From RGIG3009 sp964433065 (GTDB lineage Bacteria > Bacillota > Clostridia > Oscillospirales > Acutalibacteraceae), in NCBI GenBank assembly GCA_964433065.1, contig CAYSPZ010000020.1, forward strand, positions 1-24,253: 24,253 nt of DNA, given 5' to 3'. Made by a program: the position numbers and the translations under genes. Below are positions 1 to 6,911 of this stretch, piece after piece (position 1 is the stretch's first letter; the number at the start of each line of letters is the position of its first letter). The notes beneath the pieces are model-generated. The model saw only the letters and a program-made list of their open reading frames with translations, did not search any database and was not told the DNA's origin.

Positions 1-75
1 GGCGCCTACTGTAGGGCTCGAACCTACGACCCTGCGGTTAACAGCCGCATGCTCTGCCAGCTGAGCTAAGTAGGC
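1..75 (-). tRNA. tRNA-Asn (anticodon GTT)
   Basis: On the minus strand this folds into a complete cloverleaf. Acceptor strands GCCTACT and AGTAGGC pair, and the T-arm carries GTAGG-TTCGAGC-CCTAC. The anticodon loop CTGTTAA gives anticodon GTT, for asparagine. The mature body is about 4-75. The discriminator G and the first two C of an encoded CCA occupy 1-3, so the final A lies just outside the window. It is the last gene seen in a Lys-Glu-Asn tRNA array read leftward from the promoter at 292-320; more genes may follow beyond the edge. Confidence 0.95.
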
Positions 76-118
76 GTATATGGCATATATGGGGGAGACC
101 CATATCGGCTGAACAAGT

Positions 119-194
119 TGGTGACCCGTACGAGATTCGAACTCGTGTTGCCGGCGTGAGAGGCCGGAGTCTTAGGCCACTTGACCAACGGGCC
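119..194 (-). tRNA. tRNA-Glu (anticodon CTC)
   Basis: Minus-strand cloverleaf with acceptor GGCCCGT paired to ACGGGTC (one G-U). The anticodon arm is CCGGC-CTCTCAC-GCCGG, giving anticodon CTC for glutamate GAG codons. The T-loop is TTCGAAT, and CCA is encoded at 119-121. It lies 3 bp downstream of tRNA-Lys in the same leftward transcript and about 43 bp upstream of tRNA-Asn. Confidence 0.95.
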
Positions 195-197
195 GGA

Positions 198-273
198 TGG
201 TACACCATCAGGGACTCGAACCCTGGACACCCTGATTAAGAGTCAGGTGCTCTACCAACTGAGCTAATGGTGC
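198..273 (-). tRNA. tRNA-Lys (anticodon CTT)
   Basis: Minus-strand cloverleaf with acceptor GCACCAT paired to ATGGTGT (one G-U closing pair). The anticodon stem-loop is CCTGA-CTCTTAA-TCAGG, giving anticodon CTT for lysine AAG. The T-arm is CAGGG-TTCGAGT-CCCTG and CCA is encoded at 198-200. It is the first gene of the array, about 19 bp downstream of the -10 box. Confidence 0.95.
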
Positions 274-291
274 GTGTCAAACCGCTTGACT

Positions 292-320
292 ATAATACAC
301 CATCCAACGGCAGTTGTCAA
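292..320 (-). promoter_or_regulatory. Sigma-A promoter of the tRNA operon
   Basis: On the minus strand a perfect -35 TTGACA (315-320) is followed by a 17-bp spacer and -10 TATTAT (292-297). Transcription would start near 285 and run leftward into tRNA-Lys, tRNA-Glu and tRNA-Asn. Confidence 0.9.
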
Positions 321-364
321 GAGATATTTTTTGTTTTTTTGGAATTATTTTGATAAACACTTTA

Positions 365-404
365 TTTCAAAAAAAGCAGGGCGTTTTGCTCGGAACGCCC
401 TGCC
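365..404 (-). terminator. Rho-independent terminator of the leftward SGNH lipoprotein gene
   Basis: A 10-bp perfect stem GCAGGGCGTT / AACGCCCTGC (376-385 and 394-403) is followed, reading leftward, by a run of seven T (369-375). It lies about 64 bp beyond the stop at 468 and insulates that gene from the tRNA operon promoter. Confidence 0.9.
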
Positions 405-467
405 AAGAGAATCGTGATTATAACAAAGTGATCGGTTCTGCCTTGGATCCGCTCGTCAAAACAGCCT

Positions 468-2156
468 TTAGTTGGACACAAGCGGCTTGCTTACCTTTTT
501 TATAGTCACTGTCACGTGATGTTTTTTGTTGTCGAGCCCGTCTGCGACCTCAACAACACGATGCCCTTCGGTTTTCGCATACAGCGATATGGTTTTTGTG
601 ATCGATCCGTCGATAACGATTTCCAAATCCGCCGATTCCGGATCGGTGATTGCCCAAAACTTGAGTTCCGTTCCCGTAAACTCGAACGAAAAATGCGAGG
701 AGGGTTTTATGGCACTCAGCGCACCGTCTTTGGCAATGGTAACACCTTTTGCGGTGGAAAAGGTGCCTTTAAACGTTTCGGCGTGGGGAAAGTAGGGAAC
801 AGGTCTTTCACAAACGGATTTCATCGGGGAATATGCCGACTCGGGCTTAGAAGCAATGGCCGATTTCGCCTTGAAGATGGCATCCAGATCATCGGTCAGA
901 TATTGGCACATCAATGCATATCCCGCATCGGTCGGATGTACGATATCGGTGAAATACTTTTGCCACACAGCATTTGAGGTGTCGGGCTTGTTGCCGCCGT
1001 TTTCGGCGACAATGGTGTCCCACAATTTAGCGCCCACCTGTGAGTACGGAAGCAAATAGGTGCGCGCCAACGATTTATGTGCTTTGATAGCGTTGGAATC
1101 GGTGTTCTGTACACCCCAGTCGGTGACCAACACGAGATAGATGTCCGTTTCGGGAGCGTGTGTATAGATCGAACGGATCAATCCTTCCATATACACAGCT
1201 GAATCGGTACTGTCATAATGATCATTGATGGAAAATTCCACAAAGATCAGATCGGGTCGTTTTTCTTTGTCGTACAGTTGCAGATCATGGTAGATACGAT
1301 AGCAACCGAGTTCTGAGTTGGTACCGCCAATCGCTATATTTTGCTCGGTGATCTCAGCGGTGGGAAACTGCGATTGAAACCATTTGGTCGTCAAAGATGC
1401 CCAACGCTTTTGAGAGGGGTTGGTAGATCCGACCCCCTGCGTTACCGATCCGCCGATAAACCCGATGTTCAGTTTCTTTTCCACCTTCAACTTGTAATAG
1501 GTGTTATCCAGAAACGACGATTGCGCTTTCTTCTCAAATTGTATACGGTAGATCTTCCCGTTGAGTTCAAAGGAGGCAACACCGTTTACCGACGTTGCTT
1601 ATGTCACAGCGCCGCCGTTATCCAATTTAACGGTCGGCGCGGCGGTCACGGTCGGGTGAAGCGGATAGGTATATTGCGTTTTGGCAGTATCAAAATCCGA
1701 GAAAAATACGTTGTCAATATACACCCTTGCATGCTCGGTCACTGCCGTCGTTGTTGTCGTCGTCGGCTTTGCCGTCGTGGTGGTCGTTGTTTTTCTTTTT
1801 GTGGTCGTCATCGTTGTGACAGGGTTGGCGATCACCGTCGTCGTTGTTTGCAATGTTGTATCGGTTTTGCGCTCGGTAACGGTGGTGGTCGCTTTCACCT
1901 GCGTGGCGGTGGTGGTCACTGTCCTACCGTCGGTCGCGGTCGTTGAGGTGGGTTGACCGTCGGTCGTTGATGTCGTTTCGTCGTCGGTTATGGATGTTGT
2001 TTGACCTTCGGTCGTCGTAGTCGTTATGATGGTATCGGTCGTAGTGGTGTTTGCTGCCGTAGAGGTTGCGGTATCGGTCGGCTGACAAGCGGTTGCGGAA
2101 AAGCAAAGAATAACGGATACCAATGCAACGCCCCATTTTTTAATAAGGTTTTTCAT
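468..2156 (-). pseudogene. Thr-rich secreted SGNH-hydrolase lipoprotein, interrupted by in-frame TAA at 1599-1601
   Basis: Read as one frame this encodes about 562 residues. Residues 1-24 form a lipoprotein signal (MKNLIKKWG, hydrophobic core, SATAC, lipidated Cys24). A long Thr-rich linker follows to about residue 145. A small beta-type segment (SDFDTAKTQYTYPL...) resembles cadherin-like sandwich domains. The SGNH esterase domain has GGSVTQG (nucleophile Ser), GGTNSE, FVEFSINDH and VHPTDAGY (Asp/His). A C-terminal beta-rich domain of about 110 residues ends the protein. A TAA splits the small domain: the sequence reads AVT-stop-ATSVNGVASFELNG and stays in the same frame through the esterase. 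No ribosome site or good start follows the stop; the only nearby start is a TTG at 1490 without a Shine-Dalgarno. TAA is a normal stop elsewhere here, so this is probably a recent nonsense mutation or a sequencing error. If not decayed, it would be a cell-surface carbohydrate or acyl esterase. Confidence 0.85.
1740..2070 (-). repeat. Low-complexity threonine-codon tract
   Basis: On the minus strand this stretch is dominated by ACC, ACG, ACA and ACT codons, with repeated TTTT runs, TSTTDGQPTSTT-like units and occasional K, P, V and A. It encodes the flexible linker between the lipidated Cys and the folded domains, a likely O-glycosylated spacer. Such linkers are common in surface esterases and glycosidases of ruminococci. 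The complementary frame looks like a Val-rich protein but is only a shadow of these codons. Confidence 0.8.
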
Positions 2157-2176
2157 ACACCCAACGCCTTATTGCG

Positions 2177-2205
2177 ATAGTAGCATTTTTATTTTCATAA
2201 TACAA
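2177..2205 (-). promoter_or_regulatory. Promoter of the SGNH lipoprotein gene
   Basis: On the minus strand, -35 TTGTAT (2200-2205), a 17-bp spacer and -10 TACTAT (2177-2182) lie about 20 bp upstream of the ATG at 2156. It is back-to-back with the rightward promoter at 2227-2255. Confidence 0.7.
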
Positions 2206-2226
2206 GTGTTTTTACCCAAAGCCACC

Positions 2227-2255
2227 TTGCACTTTTGTCGGTAGTATGCTATACT
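2227..2255 (+). promoter_or_regulatory. Promoter of the rightward SGNH hydrolase gene
   Basis: -35 TTGCAC (2227-2232), a 17-bp spacer and -10 TATACT (2250-2255). The start would be near 2262, leaving a leader of about 24 nt with the AGGGG Shine-Dalgarno before the ATG at 2286. Confidence 0.75.
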
Positions 2256-2285
2256 CAAACCGATAATGTGTCAGGGGATGTGCTT

Positions 2286-3338
2286 ATGTCAGATATCGCA
2301 AAGATCGACAAAAATGTTTGTGTTGATACCAAGATCAACAAACCCGATATCCGCTTTTACGACGTCAAAAACGCACCGTTTACGGTACACGGCGTTACCT
2401 ACGAAAACGGGTTGTTCCGTCGAATGCCCGAAGCGGTCGCTAAAACGGTCAGCGCAAGTGTGGAAACGCTGAACAAGAACACGACGGGCGGGAAAATTCG
2501 TTTTCAAACCGACAGTCCGTACGTGGCGATCCACGCTGAGATGGAATATATGTGCAACATTTCGGTGATGGCATTTACGGGATCTGCGGGATTGGATCTG
2601 TACGTACGCGAAGACGGGGAAGAACGGTACGTGGGTACCTTCGTCCCGCCCGAAGGCGCCGCCAACGGGTATGAAAGCGTCATCGATCTCGGCACGTCGC
2701 AGTTGCGCGAATTTACCATCCATCTTCCGCTGTACAGCGCGGTCAGATCCTTGTACGTGGGTCTGTGCGAGACGGCGACCGTGTGTGAACCGCATCCCTT
2801 TACCGTGACCCCGCCCATCGTGTTTTACGGGTCGTCCATCACGCACGGTGGATGCGCTACCCGTCCGGGAAATACCTATACCGCGATCGTTGCGCGTCAT
2901 TTCGATGCCGATCATATCAATCTGGGATTTCCCGGCAGTGCTTTGGCGGAGCAGGAGATCGCCGACTATATTAAGGAACTCGATATGTCGGTCTTTGTGT
3001 ATGACTATGACCACAACGCTCCGTCGACCGAACATCTGGCAAACACACATTCCCGTATGTTCAAAACGATTCGCGCGGCGCAACCCACCTTACCGATCGT
3101 GATACTCAACCGCCCGAAATATCAATTAAATGCCCAAGAGGTCGATCGACTGAATATCATTCGCGCAACGTACGAAGAAGCCAAACAAAACGGCGACGAA
3201 CACGTGTACTTCATCGACAACCGTCAACTGACCGAACTGTGCAAAAGCGAAGGTGTGGTGGACGGTACCCACCCGAACGATCTCGGGTTTATGTCGATGG
3301 CACAAGCGGTCATCGCGGTACTGAAAACCATTTTATAA
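2286..3338 (+). CDS. GxDLY-type SGNH/GDSL hydrolase (carbohydrate esterase-like)
   Basis: Predicted 350-residue cytoplasmic protein without a signal peptide. The N-terminal half is a beta-sandwich-like domain containing the GLDLYV motif that defines the GxDLY family often preceding SGNH esterases. The C-terminal half is the SGNH hydrolase. It has FYGSSITHGG (nucleophile Ser in block I), NLGFPGSA (block II Gly), YDYDHNAP in place of the usual GxND, and VDGTHPNDLGF (catalytic Asp and His). Relatives deacylate sugars or small esters; the substrate cannot be told from sequence. The start at 2286 is chosen because AGGGG sits 9 nt upstream; in-frame starts back to 2235 overlap the promoter. It diverges from the broken lipoprotein esterase, so the two may have acted on the same glycan, one outside and one inside the cell. 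Confidence 0.88.
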   Translation: MSDIAKIDKNVCVDTKINKPDIRFYDVKNAPFTVHGVTYENGLFRRMPEAVAKTVSASVETLNKNTTGGKIRFQTDSPYVAIHAEMEYMCNISVMAFTGSAGLDLYVREDGEERYVGTFVPPEGAANGYESVIDLGTSQLREFTIHLPLYSAVRSLYVGLCETATVCEPHPFTVTPPIVFYGSSITHGGCATRPGNTYTAIVARHFDADHINLGFPGSALAEQEIADYIKELDMSVFVYDYDHNAPSTEHLANTHSRMFKTIRAAQPTLPIVILNRPKYQLNAQEVDRLNIIRATYEEAKQNGDEHVYFIDNRQLTELCKSEGVVDGTHPNDLGFMSMAQAVIAVLKTIL

Positions 3339-3346
3339 GAAAACGG

Positions 3347-3375
3347 TGGAAATTTTTTGTAAGATGTGATATACT
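3347..3375 (+). promoter_or_regulatory. Extended -10 promoter before recR
   Basis: -10 TATACT at 3370-3375 is preceded by TGA, an extended -10 (TGn). A weak -35 TGGAAA lies 17 bp upstream at 3347-3352. It sits between the SGNH gene stop and recR and would drive recR-smpB-coaX. No terminator hairpin was seen after the SGNH gene, so read-through is possible. Confidence 0.6.
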
Positions 3376-3399
3376 GTAAAGGTTGAGAGGAGGCGCGTT

Positions 3400-4002
3400 A
3401 TGGCGTATCGAGTTCCCACTCTGGATAAACTCATCGAACAATGGGAAAAACTTCCCGGTATCGGACACAAATCGGCGGTACGCTTGGCGTTCGCGGTACT
3501 TTCGATGTCACAAGCGCAGGGCAAAGCGTTTGTTGACGCGATCGTCGATGCCCGTACCCATATCAAAGAATGTGAAATCTGTTGTAATTTGACCGACGGC
3601 GAGCAATGCGCTGTCTGCTCTGCGACCGACCGTAAAACCGACGTCATCTGTGTGGTGGAACAACCGCAGGACGTGTTGGCATTCGAACGCACACGGGAAT
3701 ACCACGGCTTGTATCACGTACTGCACGGCACCATCTCGCCGATGGATGGGATCGGCCCCGACCAGATCCGTATCAAACCGTTGCTCACGCGCATTGCCAA
3801 CGAAGATATCAGCGAGGTCATTATGGCGACTAACCCCACCGTCGAAGGGGAAGCAACCGCCATGTATATCAGTAAACTGTTAAAACCGTTCGGTATTCAG
3901 GTAACGCGCCTGGCATTCGGTCTGCCGATCGGCGGCGATCTGGAATATGCCGACGAAGTAACCTTGCGCCGCTCGCTGGAAGGGCGCAGTAATTTGGATT
4001 GA
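3400..4002 (+). CDS. recR: Recombination mediator protein RecR
   Basis: 200 residues, the normal RecR length. The N-terminal helix-hairpin-helix contains KLPGIGHKSAVRLAF. A C4 zinc motif CEICCNLTDGEQCAVC lies near residues 57-72. The Toprim domain begins at ICVVEQPQDVLAFE and includes YHVLHGTISPMDGIGP. The C-terminal segment has ATNPTVEGEATAMYI and RLAFGLPIGGDLEYAD, as in all RecR. With RecO or RecF it loads RecA on SSB-coated single-stranded DNA during gap repair. The Shine-Dalgarno GAGGAGG lies 8 nt upstream of the ATG. The usual partners dnaX and ybaB are not upstream here; smpB follows 13 bp downstream. Confidence 0.97.
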   Translation: MAYRVPTLDKLIEQWEKLPGIGHKSAVRLAFAVLSMSQAQGKAFVDAIVDARTHIKECEICCNLTDGEQCAVCSATDRKTDVICVVEQPQDVLAFERTREYHGLYHVLHGTISPMDGIGPDQIRIKPLLTRIANEDISEVIMATNPTVEGEATAMYISKLLKPFGIQVTRLAFGLPIGGDLEYADEVTLRRSLEGRSNLD

Positions 4003-4015
4003 GGTGTAAACACAC

Positions 4016-4492
4016 GTGGCAACAACGCGTATCGAAACCAAGACGATCGCCGAAAACCGCAAAGCGTTTCACGAATATTTTGTGGAAGAATCCGCCGAAG
4101 CGGGGATCGAACTGTGCGGTACGGAAGTGAAATCCTTACGTGCCGGTACCGTTAACCTGCGTGACGCGTGGTGTGCGGTGGAAAACGGCGAATTGATGAT
4201 TAAAGGACTGCATATCAGTCCGTATGAACAAGGCAATATTTTTAACCGCGACCCCCGCCGCGAACGACGTTTGTTGATGCACAAACGTGAAATTATGCGG
4301 TGGTACGGTATGCTTCGGCAACAACAGGGATTAACCTTAATTCCGCTTTCACTTTACTTTAAAGGTTCGCGTGTAAAGGTACAGGTCGGTCTTTGCCGCG
4401 GTAAAAAACTGTACGATAAACGCGAAGACGCGGCGCGAAAAGATATGAAACGCGAAGCCGAACGCGCACTCAAAGAACGCAATGCAGGGTAG
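4016..4492 (+). CDS. smpB: SsrA-binding protein SmpB
   Basis: 158 residues starting with GTG. Landmarks are the N-terminal KTIAENRKAFHEYFVEE, the GIELCGTEVKSLRAG strand pair, HISPYEQGN and the RRERRLLMHKREI helix. The basic C-terminal tail KKLYDKREDAARKDMKREAER forms the decoding-centre helix. SmpB binds tmRNA and delivers it to stalled ribosomes for trans-translation. The GTG start is supported by GAGGTG 10 nt upstream, partly overlapping the recR stop region. No tmRNA gene was found in this window. It is the second gene of the recR-smpB-coaX cluster. Confidence 0.97.
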   Translation: MATTRIETKTIAENRKAFHEYFVEESAEAGIELCGTEVKSLRAGTVNLRDAWCAVENGELMIKGLHISPYEQGNIFNRDPRRERRLLMHKREIMRWYGMLRQQQGLTLIPLSLYFKGSRVKVQVGLCRGKKLYDKREDAARKDMKREAERALKERNAG

Positions 4493-4514
4493 TTCGGAAG
4501 ATAGGAGTAATACG

Positions 4515-5282
4515 ATGTTATTGGTTTTGGATATGGGAAACACCAACATCACCGGCGGTGTTTTCCGTGGTGAAGATTTGGTTTGTGAGTTCCGTATGAC
4601 CACCGATCACGGACGGACAGGTGACCAGTATGCCATCGACCTGTTGGCGATGATGCAACTGTACCGCCTCCCCCCGTCGGAGATCCACGGTGCCATTCTC
4701 GGTTCGGTCGTTCCCAGTCTGGATCGTGCAATGTGCCAGGCGGTCAAATGCGTTATCGGCAGTGAACCGTTGATGGTCGGTCCCGGTATCAAATCGCGTA
4801 TCAACATCCGCATCGACAACCCCGCGCAACTCGGTGCCGACTTGTTGGTCGGCGGTGTGGCGGCATCCGCCAAATACGGCGCCCCCTGCATCGTGTGGGA
4901 CTTGGGTACCGCCACCACCGTTTCGGTCATCGACCAAAACGGCGCGTTCCGCGGCGGGGCCATTATGCCGGGTGTCCGTACCTCGCTCGATTCACTGGTC
5001 AGCCGGGCGTCGCTGTTGCCGCATATTCGGGTCGAAGCACCGTCTAAGGTGATCGGTACCAATTCCATCGACTCGATGCGTTCGGGTTCGGTGTTCGGCA
5101 CGGCGGCGATGGTCGACGGTATGTGCGACCGTATTGAAGAAGAACTCGGCACGACGGCGCAGGTGGTCATCACCGGCGGTCTCGGTGAAGAGATCTCGTC
5201 GTGTTGCCGCCGCAAAACGGTGTACGACGGTCGTTTACTACTTGACGGATTGCGTATTTTATACGAACGCAACCAAAAATAA
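4515..5282 (+). CDS. coaX: Type III pantothenate kinase
   Basis: 255 residues of the ASKHA fold. The N-terminal phosphate-binding motif is LVLDMGNTNITGGVF. It also has GDQYAIDLL, the motif usually written GADR here as GADLLVGGVAA, the ATPase motif VWDLGTATTVSVID, FRGGAIMPGV, and the C-terminal TGGLGEEIS. It catalyses the first step of CoA synthesis, ATP-dependent phosphorylation of pantothenate; type III enzymes need a monovalent cation and are not feedback-inhibited. The ATG at 4515 follows TAGGAG by 7 nt; an in-frame ATG at 4482 lies inside smpB and lacks a ribosome site. The Arg-to-Leu change after the catalytic Asp is noted, and I cannot rule out that it is normal in this lineage. The next gene is a putative pantothenate transporter. 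Confidence 0.95.
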   Translation: MLLVLDMGNTNITGGVFRGEDLVCEFRMTTDHGRTGDQYAIDLLAMMQLYRLPPSEIHGAILGSVVPSLDRAMCQAVKCVIGSEPLMVGPGIKSRINIRIDNPAQLGADLLVGGVAASAKYGAPCIVWDLGTATTVSVIDQNGAFRGGAIMPGVRTSLDSLVSRASLLPHIRVEAPSKVIGTNSIDSMRSGSVFGTAAMVDGMCDRIEEELGTTAQVVITGGLGEEISSCCRRKTVYDGRLLLDGLRILYERNQK

Positions 5283-5356
5283 TCGTGGTGTTTAGCCGAA
5301 AGGCTTCACATAATTTTACGTTGCACCTCTATGAACGAGGGCAGCAGTAAGGAGAA
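5283..5356 (+). promoter_or_regulatory. Structured leader between coaX and the ECF S-component
   Basis: Two hairpins can form. The first is AGCC-GAAA-GGCT inside an outer GTG/CAC pairing (5285-5310). The second is GTTGC...GCAGC enclosing CCTC/GAGG (about 5320-5346). The Shine-Dalgarno AAGGAG follows at 5349-5354. No T-run makes either hairpin a convincing terminator, and I could not match it to a known riboswitch class. It may adjust translation of the transporter or stabilise the transcript. Confidence 0.35.
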
Positions 5357-5362
5357 ATGAAT

Positions 5363-5953
5363 ATGGTATCCTCAAAAACGCTCAGACTGACACAAGTCGC
5401 ACTGTTGGCGGCATTGGTTGCGGTATTGCAAGTGGTCAGTTACAGCATCAAGATCGGGACGTTCAACCTGTCGCTCGTCCTGATCCCCATCGTGGTCGGC
5501 GGCGCTCTGTTCGGCGCAAAAACAGGTGCGTTGCTCGGCCTTGTATTCGGCGCGGTCGTTACGATCGGCTGCGTAACGGGAATGGATGGTGGCGGCAACA
5601 TCCTGTGGAATGTTGACCCGCTCTTGACCGCGTTGACCTGCCTTGTCAAAGGTACGGCGGCAGGGTTTGTCGGCGGTGCGATCGCAACCGCGTTGCAAAA
5701 ACGTAACGAAGGCTTTTTAGGTGTATTGCTGAGTGCGATCGTGGTACCCGTTGTCAACACGGGTCTGTTCTGCGGCGCGATGTGGTTCTTCTTCCGTCCG
5801 ACACTGACCGAATGGGCAGGCGGACAGGATCTGGCAACCTACGTGTTCCTCGGCTTGATCGGTATCAACTTCCTCATCGAATTCGGTATCAACCTGGTGT
5901 TGGCACCCACCTGTGAACGCATCGTTCAAGCGATTCGCAAAACCAAAGTATAA
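5363..5953 (+). CDS. ECF transporter S component, probably pantothenate (PanT-like)
   Basis: About 196 residues with five to six hydrophobic helices. The N-terminal LTQVALLAALVAVLQVV precedes the phrase IKIGTFNLSLVLIPIVVGGALFGAKTG, typical of PanT/DUF3816-type S components. The end is LGLIGINFLIEFGINLVLAPT. S components bind the vitamin and dock onto a shared energising module (EcfA, EcfA', EcfT), which is not encoded here. The pantothenate assignment rests on the coaX neighbour and general sequence resemblance; folate or another vitamin remains possible. The start at 5363 has AAGGAG 8 nt away, whereas an ATG at 5357 is only 2 nt from it. A strong bidirectional terminator follows. Confidence 0.85.
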   Translation: MVSSKTLRLTQVALLAALVAVLQVVSYSIKIGTFNLSLVLIPIVVGGALFGAKTGALLGLVFGAVVTIGCVTGMDGGGNILWNVDPLLTALTCLVKGTAAGFVGGAIATALQKRNEGFLGVLLSAIVVPVVNTGLFCGAMWFFFRPTLTEWAGGQDLATYVFLGLIGINFLIEFGINLVLAPTCERIVQAIRKTKV

Positions 5954-5956
5954 AAC

Positions 5957-5990
5957 AACGCCCGAGTGCACAAGCACTCGGGCGTTTCGT
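5957..5990. terminator. Bidirectional terminator between the ECF S-component and the SmsB gene
   Basis: A 13-bp perfect stem AACGCCCGAGTGC / GCACTCGGGCGTT with an ACAA loop occupies 5957-5986. TTTCGTT follows on the plus strand and TTGTTTTA on the minus strand. It serves the two convergent genes that end at 5953 and 5994. Confidence 0.9.
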
Positions 5991-5993
5991 TAT

Positions 5994-6911
5994 TCATTTC
6001 AGGAATCCGTTGACGATCTGTTCTTCTGCTTCCTGCTCGGAAAGCCCCAACGTCATCAACTTGATGAGTTGTTCACCCGCGATCTTACCAATCGCCGCTT
6101 CGTGAATGAGTGCGGCATCCAGATGATTGGCGGTGATCTCGGGAATGGCGCGTACACGCGCCTCGTCCATCAGAATGGCATCGCATTCGGTATGTCCCGC
6201 GCAACGGTTATTACCGTTGATACGGGATACGAAGTTTTGATACGACTTATCTTTTGCTACCGACCGCGAAATGACGTTGGCGGAGGAATCCTCGCCGTTT
6301 AAATCGACCGTAAAATCGGTTTCGGCAAACTGTTCACCGTGGGTCATCAGTTTTTCGCGAATGACGAGCGATGCTTTGTCGCCGACTACGGCGGTGGTTA
6401 CCCGCCTGGTGGAATCCACACCTTTGATCTGGGTGGTTTCCAGTTCCATCGTTGCGCCTTCGTCCAATTCAATGACGGTGGTGGGGTTCATCACGTTCTT
6501 TCCGTTTCCGTCGCCTTGTCCGTAATGCTTTTCCACGTATTTTACACGCGAATTCTTACCGACGTGGAACGCGTGAATACCGCTGTGTTCGGCATTCTGG
6601 TCACCGCTGTTGTGAATGCCGCAACCCGCCACGATGGTCACGTCGCAATCGGCACCGATGAAGAAATCGTTGTATACCAGATCGGACAATCCCGTCTGGC
6701 TGACGATGACCGGAATATGCACACTTTCGTTTTTGGTGCCTTCCTTGATGAGAATATCAATACCGGGTTTGTCGGTCTTGCTGACGATCTCGATATTTGC
6801 GGTGGAATGTCTGCCCGCCGACTCACCGTTTTCGCGCAGATTGAAAGCACCTTCCGGCATCTCGTGAAGATCGGCGATCGCCGCTAACAATTGTTTCTCA
6901 ATGGCATTCAC
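5994..6911 (-). CDS. SufB/SufD-family Fe-S scaffold subunit (SmsB-like)
   Basis: 305 residues, shorter than SufB (about 470) or SufD (about 420) and lacking their long N-terminal regions. The core is a beta-helix with many short repeats. The C-terminal block CDAILMDEARVRAIPEITANHLDAAL and IHEAAIGKIAGEQLIKLM with GLSEQEAEEQIVNGF matches SufB/SufD. The Glu-His of IHEAAIGKI corresponds to the metal-site Glu-His region of SufB. The Cys that E. coli SufB has just before TFPY seems replaced here. Start is GTG at 6911, forming a GTGA overlap with the preceding sufC-like gene and preceded by AGGAGGTGA. A stand-alone C-B pair matches the SUF-like minimal system (SMS) described in archaea and anaerobic bacteria. 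No sufS, sufU or sufD is adjacent. Confidence 0.9.
   Translation of the reverse strand: MNAIEKQLLAAIADLHEMPEGAFNLRENGESAGRHSTANIEIVSKTDKPGIDILIKEGTKNESVHIPVIVSQTGLSDLVYNDFFIGADCDVTIVAGCGIHNSGDQNAEHSGIHAFHVGKNSRVKYVEKHYGQGDGNGKNVMNPTTVIELDEGATMELETTQIKGVDSTRRVTTAVVGDKASLVIREKLMTHGEQFAETDFTVDLNGEDSSANVISRSVAKDKSYQNFVSRINGNNRCAGHTECDAILMDEARVRAIPEITANHLDAALIHEAAIGKIAGEQLIKLMTLGLSEQEAEEQIVNGFLK

Noticed and set aside
468..1490. SGNH esterase as an independent gene starting at TTG 1490
   Set aside because: No Shine-Dalgarno precedes the TTG, the reading frame continues upstream without a break to the TAA at 1599, and the small beta domain would be cut in half. It is better read as the distal part of the interrupted lipoprotein gene.
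1599..1601. Alternative genetic code or programmed recoding at TAA
   Set aside because: Other genes here (for example those ending at 468, 3338, 5953 and 10605) use TAA as a normal stop, pyrrolysine uses TAG, and no recoding structure was seen. Readthrough is left only as a remote possibility.
1681..1956. Val-rich rightward frame opposite the Thr-rich linker
   Set aside because: It is the reverse complement of ACN threonine codons; composition alone explains it.
5283..5356. Tetrahydrofolate or preQ1 riboswitch before the ECF S component
   Set aside because: The conserved core sequences of those classes are absent, and the region is too short for a THF aptamer with an expression platform.
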